Of a stretch of DNA of 64,000 nt, positions 10,807-21,540 are shown piece after piece. Under the pieces are notes generated by a model. It had not been told where the DNA came from, made no database searches, and saw only the letters and a program-made list of their open reading frames with translations. Every line of letters starts with the position of its first letter. Position 1 is the first letter of the stretch. The translations under genes were made by a program, and so were the position numbers. This DNA is from Rhynchosporium graminicola (taxonomy: Eukaryota > Ascomycota > Leotiomycetes > Helotiales > Ploettnerulaceae): NCBI GenBank assembly GCA_900074885.1, contig FJUW01000013.1:725580-789579 (forward strand), read 5' to 3'.

Positions 10807-11736
10807 ATGGCCGCCGTTCAACTCTCATTCTCGCTCCGCACATCCTCCAGCGTCAAGACCGTACATCTCCTCGGCTCATGGGACAACTATGCTGGCCAAC
10901 TTCCTCTTTCCAAGGATAAGACTTCCTCAAAGTCCGGTGCCTGGAAGGGTACATTCAGATTTCAAGGCACCACACTCCAGCCCGGTCAGAGATACTGGTA
11001 CTACTACATCATTGATGGTTACCACGTTTCCCACGACCCTGGACAAGCATCCACCACCGAGCCAACCACCGGACGAGTCTTGAACATCCTCGACGTTCCC
11101 CGTGAGAAGTCCTCATCTTCATCTTCATCCCATAGATCCTCAAAGACAAGCTCTTCCTCCAAGCACTCTTCGTCAGACAAGGAGAGGCGCTCATCCAAGC
11201 ACCACTCTTCTTCGTCGAAGGAGAAGCACTCTTCCTCCAGTTCTCGCCGTGAATCCCGCCGCGATAGCCTGAGCCTGACAGTCGATATCCCCAAGGGACG
11301 CCCGCTTTCCATGTCCCAGATCCAGTCGCCGAAGCCAGTCACTCCCCACGCCACCAAGTACATTCTCGAGGCTGACTACAGCGCCCCAACAGTCGAGGAG
11401 TTGACATCCCGCTTCAGCACCACGACCATCGACGAGGAGTACGGGTACGATTTGTCTGCCTCACCACCATCTTCCGTCGGCTCCAGCTTGTCTAGTCGTT
11501 CCGACAGTGACTCGCCCAGCTCCGCTAGCTCCCTCAGTGACTACAGCACATCCCGCTCCGGGTCCGTCAATTGCACTTGTGAACGCTATGGTATCACTCG
11601 TAGAGGCGATCGCGTCAAATTGGACTGTGGTGGTTCTCGCTGCGGTTACAGTGACGATTCTTCGTCCTGCTGCTCTTCAGACGATGAATACATCCCCAGC
11701 AGTTCCCGCCGCCACGGCTTGGTCGTGAGACGATGA
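10807..11736 (+). CDS. AMPK1-type glycogen-binding (CBM48-like) domain protein, Crp1-like
   Basis: Single exon, 309 residues, ATG in a favourable context after an A-rich leader. Residues 5-95 form an AMPK1-type carbohydrate-binding domain: VQLSFSLRTSSSVKTVHLLG, SWDNYAG, WKGTFRF, then RYWYYYIIDGYHVSHDP, with the aromatic residues expected for glucan contact. Residues 100-160 are almost pure Ser/Lys/Arg/His. A middle segment (about 180-215) is less biased, and the tail holds a cysteine cluster (CTCERYG, then DCGG, RCGY and SSCCSS). No catalytic domain is present. The domain resembles the N-terminal domain of yeast Crp1/Mdg1, proteins described as cruciform-DNA-binding and linked to pheromone signalling; orthology is inferred. 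The Cys-rich C-terminus could bind metal. Confidence 0.8.
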   Translation: MAAVQLSFSLRTSSSVKTVHLLGSWDNYAGQLPLSKDKTSSKSGAWKGTFRFQGTTLQPGQRYWYYYIIDGYHVSHDPGQASTTEPTTGRVLNILDVPREKSSSSSSSHRSSKTSSSSKHSSSDKERRSSKHHSSSSKEKHSSSSSRRESRRDSLSLTVDIPKGRPLSMSQIQSPKPVTPHATKYILEADYSAPTVEELTSRFSTTTIDEEYGYDLSASPPSSVGSSLSSRSDSDSPSSASSLSDYSTSRSGSVNCTCERYGITRRGDRVKLDCGGSRCGYSDDSSSCCSSDDEYIPSSSRRHGLVVRR

Positions 11737-14155
11737 AAGTCCTGAAGCAAAGAAGGAGGATAGGAAGGAGTTGAGTTGTATGAAGGAAGAGAAAGTCCCA
11801 ATCACTCCCAACGCCGTCCATTCTTTACGGCTACTTTAAAACCTGTTTGCGAACCTCAACCGTGCGCGTCAGGGCTGGCCTATGACGCGCCTGTTCACTT
11901 CACGAAGCCGAATCCGCGGCACCGTGTCCTCACCCCTCCTAATTCATGTCTCGCAAGAGAATAGAATGGGACGGATGTAGCTGCGCGATTTTTTCGTGTA
12001 ACGACAAGTATTCCTTGTACGTTCTCTCTGTACTAGAGAAGAACGTCCAGCTTGGAATGGGGAGGGGACGTTTAGATTCTTGACTGCAGAAGGCAGTATT
12101 GGTGGACTAGAGAGACATACGTACACGGGGGCAGCGCTTAGTCTCTGTAAATAAGGAAACAATGGCCTTGGACCAGACTAGGCAAGCCATCCTATCGGCG
12201 TAGAGCACTGTCTGCGATGAAGATAGCATAGACGGATAGAGGACCTATGAATCTGTTCCACAGAAGCAACACCTCCTTGATTTTACTTGCCTTGTGATGT
12301 AATCTATCTGTGATGTACACCCGCTGGGCTTTCTGAATTTTGAATTGCACGTCGTCGAGGAAGAGTCTTGATGTTCACATCTTCCATAATCAGTAACGTC
12401 CAAATCTCCCGCGCCAGGCATTCAAACAAAGTCAAGTCTAGCTGCACATGCAGTAAGCGCTCCATCATTCAACGCGCTCTCAAAGCGTGAAATAGTAGAT
12501 TACTTTCATATCATCGTCACACAGCTCTACAATTCCCCATCCATCTCCTCCTCTTGTACAGTCTGTACCCAACATATGAACGATCGCTGTACAAAGCATC
12601 CCTTAAACACAACCGAGTTTATAAAGCCACCAACCACAAATCGAGGCTTTCACTATCGGTTTCCCGGCGGAAGCAATCACTCAAAACCCCCATGGTGTGT
12701 GACACTCTTCGGTGCGATGTGAGAGTATACCTCATGCCAATATCCTGTACCTCTTCTCATTTCTCTTCAAATTTCTCGGGGTTTTGACCCATAAATACAT
12801 ACTTGCCACTTTCCTCTCTTCTTTTGCAATTGCCTAGCCAGCCTCACCAGCTAGCCTCGCATGAGTGTCATTCGTCAAGTGAGGAAGGTAGGCAGGATGT
12901 GACCGGCGAGCCTCGACTTCGAAAGAGCTCGGAGGGCGATGATGATCATCCACAGGGGTTTGAATGTCTCATAAACAGCTACGTCAAGACGGTGTATCTG
13001 AATGAAGTAAAGAATAATAGTTGGGGAAATGGGATTTGCTTGGATGAGTTTCCGACTTTTGTGCGGTAGAAGGAATAAGAGGTATGTATGTATGTAGTTA
13101 GTCTGAACGCACGGTTGGTAACCTAGGTAGGCTTCTCGGGTACAATAGATAATCCTATCATTAAAACCCTACCAGATACGATAATTTGAACTACTTACAG
13201 AAACAGATCACTGGGTAAGGGAAAAAAAACATGATCTGGCTTTCTGAGCATCTATTCTTGGGGGGGTGTTCTTTTTAAAAAGAGATGCGACATACTTGAA
13301 AACACATCTGCCTTCCCTTCCCGACCACAAAGCACGAAGCGTTACATAGGGAGGAGAGAGGAGATCAAGCAGGCTTCTGAGCCCAATCCCTTTGACAGAT
13401 TCCCATTCGGAGGGGAGTGGGAAGCAGTTCACGAGCAGGAAGAAGTTTGATGAACAGCCCTAGGGATAATCATGAAGTATATTCATTCACCGCTGATTGT
13501 TAGATTACTGCGTTTATTGTTTCTTGTTCAACTTTAATGGAGGTTGGTTTGGGGAGTGTGAGTAGAACCATCATTCATATGGTTCTCTTATAGTTGAGTT
13601 GAGTATTGGCTTAGGGCTGTCTGTCGATGGAGAACTTTCATCCTGTCAGGAAGCACGTAAAATGGATATGCTGCGAATCTAGTACTTGTGCCTCGACATG
13701 CATAGAATTAGTCTAGATTCTTTATAGTTGAGTCATTGACTCATTGAAGGGCTGAGCTGTAGATTTTGTTCTACTACGTAACTCTATGCCTGCTCTATCT
13801 CTCTCCAGCCTCTGTCTAATTGCCCGAAGAAAGGTTTCTGGACGATACAAACAGGGAAGAGAAATCTCCTGAGAACAGTGGTTCTCTGACTCTCAATCAA
13901 ATTCCCATGATCTGTCCCGAAACTCCTTCCCACCAAAATGTGTAATTCTATCCTCTCCCGTAAACTCCAGTATATACTTTTGATGAGCCGATTCCCTAAA
14001 GGCAAGGGCACGCTCCAAACAGACGCTAAAGTAATCCAGAAAGGCGAGAATCAAGGAAACGTTGTAAAGCGGGTATCGAGGTACAAGGACGAATGGTGCA
14101 AAGGAAACTTTCGTGGCCGTCAAGTTGGGAAGAATGCCATGATGCTTCCGCCCAC
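11737..14155. other. Intergenic, between convergent genes, with one doubtful short ORF
   Basis: 2.4 kb between the glycogen-binding gene (+) and the Ups1-like gene (-), far longer than two 3' UTRs need. The most protein-like frame is 12803-13069 (+, 88 codons), whose second half (about 60 residues) reads plausibly but resembles nothing I know. A GTAT microsatellite follows it near 13083-13096. There is not enough support to call a gene. Confidence 0.35.
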
Positions 14156-14780
14156 TCATGCCAGCATTGCCTTCTGTCTCTGCTCCTTCTGCTTCTCTTC
14201 CCTGAATACTCTCCTGCTCATCTCAAGGACAGACTCAAATCCCTCTTTTCCCTTCCTCGCGTTCTCCGAGAATCTTGTCACAGTTGCTTCCTCCACGGCA
14301 TTCTTGACTTTCTGCCATCCACCACACAACGCCGTGATCTTGGCATCCTGAACGAATTGAGTCCTGGTCGCAGAGAGCGGTTGGTAGATAACTGTCTCCC
14401 TAACGTTGATGATATTCGAGAACGTCAGGTTGTGCGAGATCATGGTAACTTTCTTCGAAGCCGGATCAACGTATGAAGTTTCGAAGACGTGCGATGTGTC
14501 GTTTCCTCCCATCAGCGACATCAGCCATTTCGGTGCACTTTGTTTGCATGTTATCAGGCGTTCCGTTCGCAACTATCGATAAAATTAGTCTGAAGAACCT
14601 TGTGGCAAAGAATGAAAATCAGCGTACAATTCCTGTGGCGGCATCAACGTTCCGCGATATCGTGTCGACTGCTATGACGTGCGTCGATTTTTCGTTCCAC
14701 GGACAGTACTTGTTCCAGTTCGCTGTTGAGACCTCCTCCCATGAGTAGTCGAATGTGCAATCGCTTGAGAAGACCTTCAT
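14156..14780 (-). CDS. ups1: PRELI/MSF1-domain protein, Ups1-like mitochondrial phosphatidic acid transfer protein
   Basis: Two exons, 14780-14628 and 14572-14156, joined in phase across a 55-nt intron, encode 189 residues, the usual length for the family. The PRELI/MSF1 domain spans nearly the whole protein: MKVFSSDCTFDYSWEEVS at the N-terminus, NKYCPWNEKSTHVIAVDTIS, then TGILRTERLITCKQSAPKW across the splice junction, and WQKVKNAVEE in the C-terminal helix. Ups1 with Mdm35 carries phosphatidic acid across the intermembrane space for cardiolipin synthesis. The start fits because the conserved domain begins at residue 1; an in-frame ATG seven codons upstream (14801) adds nothing conserved. 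Ups2-type paralogues transfer phosphatidylserine, so the precise substrate is inferred. Confidence 0.92.
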
Positions 14781-15579
14781 CGTGTCGTGTGCTGCTTGCA
14801 AGAAGAGTGGGTTCCCCCAGGTTTTTATATGGATCGGTCGCGTGTGTGGATTGTTTCTCGGTGTCTGGTGTCGGTCTCAAGCGATTTCTCGTGTTTGTGT
14901 GACGTGCAGTGAGTAGTAGGCGTGAATTGGTTGTAGAAGTTGCGTCGATGGATGAGTCAATTAGGTTGATGATGATAGGAGTGGTGAATCTTAGCTGGTG
15001 AAGATACCTGCACGGAGAAAAACGGATTTGCGCCACTCGCTTAGGCCCCGCTGAATCCCGATATCCCCGGCAGAGCAAGAAAACGCATCGGACGAAAGGC
15101 GAGGGTTCCTTGGAGACCCAAGGGAGATAGATCATGGATCATGGTCAGAAGGTAAATTGGGGTTGGTTGATTCATTGGATATGTGCTATTCTGCATTCTG
15201 ATTGCTTATTGACTCTGAGTCACTGGGTGTGCTAGCATCCTATCCCCAGCGACAATCCATTAACAGGTCTGCAATATCATTTAACAAAGGCAAGGTAACT
15301 CCTTTGTCAGGGAAATAAGCTGAGCGTTTGAGAAACGTTAATAGTCGCAAGTGTACTACTTGGAACCATGGAGACGCAGCCATGCTACACGGAAACTACA
15401 GCAGTAGATCTCAGTTCTTTTTAGCAGCGTATGTGGTTGAAGAGGCATGAATAAGCATTCCGGGTTCTCTCGTGGTCACATGTCACGTATTGTAATGAAG
15501 CTGAAAGGATCTTCTACAGGATTCCTATATCTATCTCCCTCCTGCAATCAAATAATCTAAAATGTAAAATGGGTATCAC
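14781..15579. other. Intergenic, Ups1-like promoter and Jip5 3' side
   Basis: About 0.8 kb between two minus-strand genes. It holds the Ups1-like promoter and leader and the 3' UTR of the WD40 gene. The long frame 14644-15135 (minus) runs antisense-frame through the Ups1 exon and is a shadow. Nothing else was recognised. Confidence 0.45.
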
Positions 15580-16893
15580 CTACTCCAGTCCCTTCAACCC
15601 GATAATTCCACTGCCCACATACTTGTTTCTGTTAGCTTTCCTGCGCTTCTTACGGCTCTTGCGACCCCTATCCTCTTCCTCGCTGCTTTCCACATCGCTA
15701 TCATCACTATTGCTCCCAGCAGCAGACCTCTTCTTCGCACAAGATTCATCATCAGAATCATCCTCCTCCGATTCTTCTTCCAGGTTCATCTTTTCCTGCC
15801 AAACTTTGATAATCGACCCTCCTCCACTGATGAGTCTTCCTTCGACGTCAAAGCCCAAGCCAACAACACCTTCGACTTCATCGTGTCGAAGTGATACTGT
15901 GACTTTATTGGGCCCCAGTTTGACAATTCTAATCGTGCCATCTCCAACACCAACAACCACGTTCTTCCCACCGTCGCCAACACCCTCGGGCATAAGCACT
16001 AGGGCATCCAGACTTTCACCACCACCCCTGCCTCCGTCGACAATAATCCTCTCATCCTGATCATCCCAAACCCCTCTCTCCCATAAAGTCAGAACTCCAT
16101 TGGAGCTCCCTACGAGCACCTTCTGGCCCTTACTTCTTCCTGGTCTCGAAGGTAAACCACCAACATAGACACTGCTTAGCAGCTCTTCTTCCTGGTCTTC
16201 GCTTTTGACGAGCACACCTCTCCGCAGGTCCGTCACTGCCAGTGTGGTTCCTCCGGTTGTGACCCATTGTTTGCTAAACCCGCTAGTACTTGTTTCCGTT
16301 GGTGGGAGTGGCGTAAGAGAGGAGATGTAGTCGTCGTGCGGTCGGTGCGTCTGACTTGGTTTCGGGCTCAGGGTTGATGTAAGCCTTAAATCAAATAAAT
16401 GCAAAGCAGCAGAGTCAGTTGCGAGGAGTAATGTCTGGGGTGTGAGGGCGTGGATGAGAGTCGGGGGATCTAATTTCCCAGAGAAATCGAAGGGAATGTT
16501 GATTTTCGACATAACTTGTCCGGTGGAAGAGTTTGCTGCTTTGAGAAGACCATCTGTACCTGCCGAATAAAGAACTATTTCGAGTCAATTGACTTCGTCC
16601 TTCCAGCTTTGGGGCTGGATAGACATACCTTCGCCATCGCCACTATATGCCAGCGTCCTGCAGCTACCCTTATGTCTCCGAGTCCGCCATTCTATGTCGA
16701 TTGTGCTTGTCCCCGTCGAAATCACGCTGGTATCCGCATCATCCTCGTCGCTTGAACTGCCACCTACAGCAGGTAGTCTGAAAGATTCAACATGGCCCCC
16801 CGACAGTCCGACTGCGAGAATTGGCTCACTAGGATGGGTGACTTGAGTAAAAAGCTCCGAGGAGAGCGGTAAGGTGCAAAGATTCTCGAACAT
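15580..16893 (-). CDS. jip5: WD40-repeat protein Jip5 / WDR55 homologue (ribosome biogenesis)
   Basis: Two exons, 16893-16629 and 16574-15580, in phase (GTATGT donor, 54-nt intron), encode 419 residues. The protein opens with [20 protein letters not shown] and carries degenerate WD repeats: [14 protein letters not shown], then [46 protein letters not shown] and [11 protein letters not shown]. An acidic linker ([13 protein letters not shown]) and a lysine/arginine-rich tail ([15 protein letters not shown]) follow. This arrangement is the signature of Jip5/WDR55, a nucleolar factor needed for 60S subunit processing; the basic tail probably serves nuclear or nucleolar targeting. The repeats are separated by a DEDDADT acidic insert near residue 50, common in fungal orthologues. 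Confidence 0.9.
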
Positions 16894-17673
16894 TGTGCAA
16901 TTGATGTTGACTCAGGAGTGCTGGTTTTCTAATTATCGCTCGTTCATGCACAGTCTAAGAAAATGTTTTAGCGGGTGATCAGAGCTTCCAGCGCTACCTT
17001 AGCCCCTGCGGCCCGCCCCCGCGATACAAGGCTTGTTTACTTATACTTAGGCCTGGAGCATGTTAAATGACAGGGCAGGGCAGACATCGGTCCCGTTCCT
17101 GCTTTCGAGTAAAAGCTGTACGGCGCAGTGCGTCACTCTATTCACTCCATGTGATCGGATGGATCAGTATCTTTCTGGAGCATCTTGGACGCCTCCGCAC
17201 CAAGATTATATTCACACATGTTGTGCTCCTTGATCTGTATCTACTCTCTTCTGCTTACGCCAGTGGGGAGGCCTCAAGCGCTGCTCTTAACATGGTTGGA
17301 GAAGGACAGATGCATTCTCGTCCATCTCAACACCCCCTGACTTGTGCTATTGTACGTCCAGTGAGAAGCTTCTATGTCACCATGCTCCAGACATCAGGTT
17401 GTGAGAAATTCAAACCAGATGTCACACTAACGAGAACCCTACAAAGTTTTCAACTTTTCTTACTGTGATGCCAATCCTCAAAAGGGAATGAACGCAACCA
17501 GACAGCAATACACTGTCATAGCGCCTGATTCTCGGCTTCATTCTGACACCCGATGGCCTCACCCTTTTGCTGAACGATGAAGCTATCCCACCATTAGCAA
17601 ATCCACACAGCCCAGCTCGTCTTCGCGATCACCATATTCCCTGGAGGAGCGTCGCAATTTAGTAGTCAGATCG
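16894..17673. other. Intergenic between divergent genes
   Basis: 0.8 kb between the Jip5 start and a hypothetical gene on the plus strand. The frame 17067-17468 (+) shows no family resemblance. No repeats were noted. Confidence 0.4.
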
Positions 17674-18343
17674 ATGACCACAGAGCAAATTTCAACACAT
17701 ACGCCTGTGATCGATTGGGATTCCTATATCGATGCTTCCGACACTCCTCCAAGCACTTGCATCTTTAACATGCAATACGATCCACGCATCCAGCTTGAAA
17801 TCCTCCGTAATACCATTCCTGGTGATACAGGACACATCTTGTCACTTCCTTCGTGTTCCCAAAATAAATCCGGGTCTCCCTCGAAGTCCTCCCAAATTCA
17901 CCAGGAACTCGACGTTCCAGTATATCGTAAAGAATCAAGAGCGGAACTACTGAAGATCGCTGGGATCAAGGACCTGCAGGAACTGCTCATTATACAGCTG
18001 TCACAGTTTGAAATCCTGCTACATCTGGTCTTGGCACTGTACTGATGTGGAATATTATCTTTTACATATATATATGTTAAGAGAATTTAGATCTGTATGG
18101 GAAGAACGGCTACATGGGGCACTTGTTGACTACAAGGCAAGAAACTCGGTGAGTTCGCTGGGTTTCTTCTATGCGTGCGATTTGTTGGCTATTTGTGGGA
18201 GTATGATGCACTCGCCAATTTTTTATGCTTTCTTCCTGATTTTTGTGAAGCCTGCGCGTAATTTCTATCGCAGCATGATTCAAGAGTTGGATGATTGGAA
18301 TGCGAATGAGGATATTGTGGGAAAATTGATGCTTGATAGGTAG
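17674..18343 (+). CDS. Hypothetical protein with one or two C-terminal membrane segments
   Basis: A two-exon model, 17674-18038 and 18082-18343, gives 208 residues. The joining intron is 43 nt with a GTACTG donor and an AAG acceptor, and the total length is divisible by three. I do not recognise a family. The N-terminal 90 residues are polar; residues 110-125 are leucine-rich (ELLIIQLSQFEILLHLVLAL), and a hydrophobic stretch FFYACDLLAICGSMM through FYAFFLIFV at about 150-180 suggests a membrane hairpin. The C-terminus is polar and ends in GKLMLDR. Support comes only from the coherent junction and the hydrophobic pattern. The alternative is that the two halves are chance frames, or that further introns change the middle part. 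Confidence 0.4.
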
Positions 18344-19470
18344 TTTGAGAACTAGAATGATACCGAGAAAGAGGCCGAAAGAGACGAAGGAGAGAAGACT
18401 TGCGTCGAAGCTTCTCTTGTAGCCGACCTTTACAGCCCGTTGAGGACCGAAGATAGCGTCAGCTTATGAAGTTGTAGACAGCCTTTCTCTCTCTGAGATA
18501 TCCATTTGTTATCACAACTGGTCATCCTTCTCCCGACTTGGGGATGTTGACTGGGAGTCATCGAGTTGGCGGACGATATTGACTATAACGAGGTTTCACA
18601 CAAGCATCAGTGGATATCTCGACTGAATGATAGCTATCATAGAGCAGTTAAAGCTCGAGGTACGAATCATATTGATATACCAGGAAATGGTTGATTTTGG
18701 TGCACTACTTTCCACTAACTAAATGCTAGTGGGCGCCTTTCCGTACGAGCTTGGCCAAAACTGCCTACGATGAAGCTTAAATGCTGGTCTTTATATAGAT
18801 AAAGAATTAAATGATATGGTAAGCTATAGAGACAAGATTGGCATACTAAATTTGGCAACATGACTTGTTTAGCTTGAGTGAATTCAAAGTCGTAACCATT
18901 CCAGACAACACGTATTAGAAATGGCAAAATATCATCGGACTTGAGTTTGTGGCGCATGAATTTCCGTCAGCTGAATGTCTGTTTACTGGTGTTGGCATTT
19001 ATTAATTGTTTCAAGATACTGGTATCACTTGGAGGAATCTACGACTTCATAAGTTGACTCGGCTTGACTTGACTTGACAATTCGAGCCGCATTATATGCC
19101 GTCTTTAGCTCCAGTAGTTAGTTAGTTACCTTAGCGAAGTCAACACAGGCATAAAGATTCTTCCGGACCCACTTTCTCGACCCGCCCTGAGCCGCCCCCA
19201 GTTGCCGCAACGCCAAACTCTCCCCCGCAATGTTTTACATTCTAGTAGTTCATGAAGCTTGTTCGTAACACTATCTGTTGATGCGATGTGTTAGATAATT
19301 TCCATTGCTCCCCCCCCCCGCGCCACCTGTCTCTCTCTTTTTTCATCTTTACTACAAACACAGATGGCTTTCTGATGGAAAATATATTGGAAGATCGATT
19401 AAGATATATTTATCCCTCGCAACTCTTGTGCTGATCGTATATCTAGTCAGAGGACTTAAAGTGTTACAAA
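18344..19470. other. Intergenic upstream of FAD monooxygenase
   Basis: 1.1 kb, AT-leaning, without a supported gene. A run of ten C residues at about 19310-19319 stands out, followed by a CT-rich segment that probably belongs to the leader of the FAD monooxygenase gene. Confidence 0.4.
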
Positions 19471-20917
19471 ATGGCTTCATCGGAGACAAAGAAATCTTTG
19501 AAGATATGTGTTATTGGCGCTGGTGATATCGCTTTCGTCAATAAGAATATGCTTTTTGCTAACAAATTCTAGGAATGGGAGGCTTGGCTTGTGCGCTCAC
19601 ACTCGCAAAGCAAGGGTTCCAAGATATTCATGTCTTTGAGACATCTTCAAATCTGGGATTTGTCGGTGCTGGCATTCAACTAGCACCGAACATGGCACGA
19701 ATCCTCGATAGATTGGGTGTATGGAAGAATGTTGAGAAGGAAGCCGTGAGATGTCATGAAACGAGCATTAGAGGTTAGAATCGACCGAGGCATAGAAATG
19801 GGTATGCTTTCATCGTGTCTAATATACGTTAGATGGAGCGAGTGATAACGAACTAGCTCACGTTGAGCTTGATTACATACTCAAAACCTATGGCTATCCA
19901 CACATGGTTGGACACAGAACCTCACTTGCTAAAGGGCTTTACGATGGATGCAAAGCAGAAGGGGGTGTCAAGTTCCATTTCTCCACCGCGCTCAGCAGTA
20001 TCAAGGCCTGGTCGCCGAAAACGACTTTCACCGCAACACCAAGAGATGGCGAGCCATACACTGTCGAAGCAGACGTAGTCTTAGCAGCTGACGGAATCAA
20101 GAGTAACGCTCGACGAGACATGCTCAAGACCCTCGAGATCGACGCAGACATTATCAACACCGGCCAAGCCGCCTACCGAATTATGATCAACCGTGCTGAC
20201 ATTCTCAACGATCCCGAGCTCCTAGAACTTATGGATAGCGAGACAGTAACTCGATGGATAGGCGAAAAGAGGCACATTATTGCCTACCCCATTTCCAATA
20301 ATACCATTTACAACATGTCGACCTGCCAGCCTGATGTCAATTTCGCAGCTGCGCCTTCAGAGACTTACACCACCAAAGGCTCAAAACCAGCTATGCTATC
20401 TGTTTTTTCGGATTTCTGTCCGAAGATACAGAGATTGTTGAATCTTGTTCCTGATGGCGAGGTGTGTGAGTGGAAATTACGTGTCCATGCTCCCTTACCG
20501 ACTTGGGTCCATGGATCGGTTGCGTTGGTAGGTGATGCGTGTCATCCTACTCTACCCCATCTCGCTCAGGGTGCAACGCAAGCCATTGAAGATGCAGCTG
20601 TACTCGGGATATTGCTGGGGAAACTTCCTGACAGCTCGCCTAAGTCGATTAACAAGACACTTCAAGTTTATGAAAAAATAAGGAAGGAGAGAGCTGAAAC
20701 GTTGGTGGAGATGGCAGCTGCGTCGGGAAGAGAGTTACACCTTGGTAAAGGAGCAGCTAAGGAAGAAAGGGATAAGATGTTTGAGGTGCTGAAGAAGAAA
20801 AGTGGGAGAGTTCCGGACAAATGGGCAGATGCAGATGTGCAGAAGATGATTTATGGTGTCGACGTTATGAGCAATGCTGATGAGAAGTTTGAGGAGATGT
20901 TTCGGAGTATATCGTAG
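19471..20917 (+). CDS. FAD-dependent monooxygenase (salicylate hydroxylase-like, class A flavoprotein)
   Basis: Three exons, 19471-19522, 19573-19773 and 19833-20917, encode 445 residues in one continuous frame. The first junction falls inside the Rossmann motif, giving IGAGMGGLACAL (GxGxxG at about 16-21) only after splicing, which confirms the intron. Further motifs are GAGIQLAPNMARILDRLGVW, LAADGIKSNARR near 170 (DG motif) and GDACHPTLPHLAQGATQAIEDA near 318 (GD motif contacting FAD ribityl). This is the group A flavin hydroxylase layout; the fungal relatives hydroxylate salicylate and other aromatic acids or act in secondary metabolism. There is no N-terminal signal or C-terminal membrane anchor. 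The substrate cannot be read from sequence. Intron 2 uses a weak donor (GTTAGA). No tailoring or polyketide genes are adjacent. Confidence 0.88.
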
Positions 20918-21540
20918 GATAAGTATAGACGCCGATAGAAGAGGTTGGATAGGTTTCGTCTGTGGTGAAGACTGGGACTATCGCAGCGGTTACTATCAAT
21001 GTCACGAAACGATTCTGTGACTTTGCTAGATTCTCGCAGTAAAGTCACGAGAGTGTGACAAGACATTGATTTTCAAATCAAAAAGTCTATTCCGCACTTC
21101 TCTAGAAAAGTATATCCACTACGGCAAAAACAATGAATCTCTTAATCAAAAACAACGGAGGCTTGGGGGTGGAACCTTCGCAAGAAGCATGCTGCTCTCT
21201 TTGTTGATCGTTCGCCTAAAATTTCCATGACTGCCAACATGTCGAAATTGTCCTCGTATGAATGGTCCCAGTCTGAGCCAGTGATCGTGTTCTCCGATTC
21301 CGAGTCTCGTAGGAAGAAAATGAACATATTCCACTCCGACCTGCCGAAATGTTTGAAATCCCTCCTCTACAATCGAAGAGTCTGGAAGGAGCCAGAGTGG
21401 CAAGATCCAGTCACATGGGCCGGATTTATTGAAGGCCCGCACCGATGACTTCAGCATCATCGACTTCAACGGTCCTCGATACCATCTCTAGTTCAAACCA
21501 TCTTTTGCCTCCTCCAGACAACCACAACTACACAATCGAA
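20918..21540. other. Intergenic, tandem genes
   Basis: Holds the 3' UTR of the FAD monooxygenase and the promoter of the Bax-inhibitor-like gene. The Bax-inhibitor frame is open upstream to an ATG at 21445, but the added residues lack the mitochondrial character that starts at 21541. Confidence 0.45.

Noticed and set aside
12803..13069. Possible 88-codon gene
   Set aside because: Part of it reads protein-like, but there is no recognisable family, the start is arbitrary and no splice partner is convincing.
14644..15135. 163-codon minus-strand frame overlapping the Ups1-like gene
   Set aside because: It overlaps the Ups1-like exon 1 in another frame and has no family resemblance; the PRELI frame is clearly the real one.
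19471..20917. Secondary-metabolite cluster around the FAD monooxygenase
   Set aside because: No polyketide synthase, peptide synthetase, terpene cyclase, transporter or regulator lies nearby; the neighbours are housekeeping genes.
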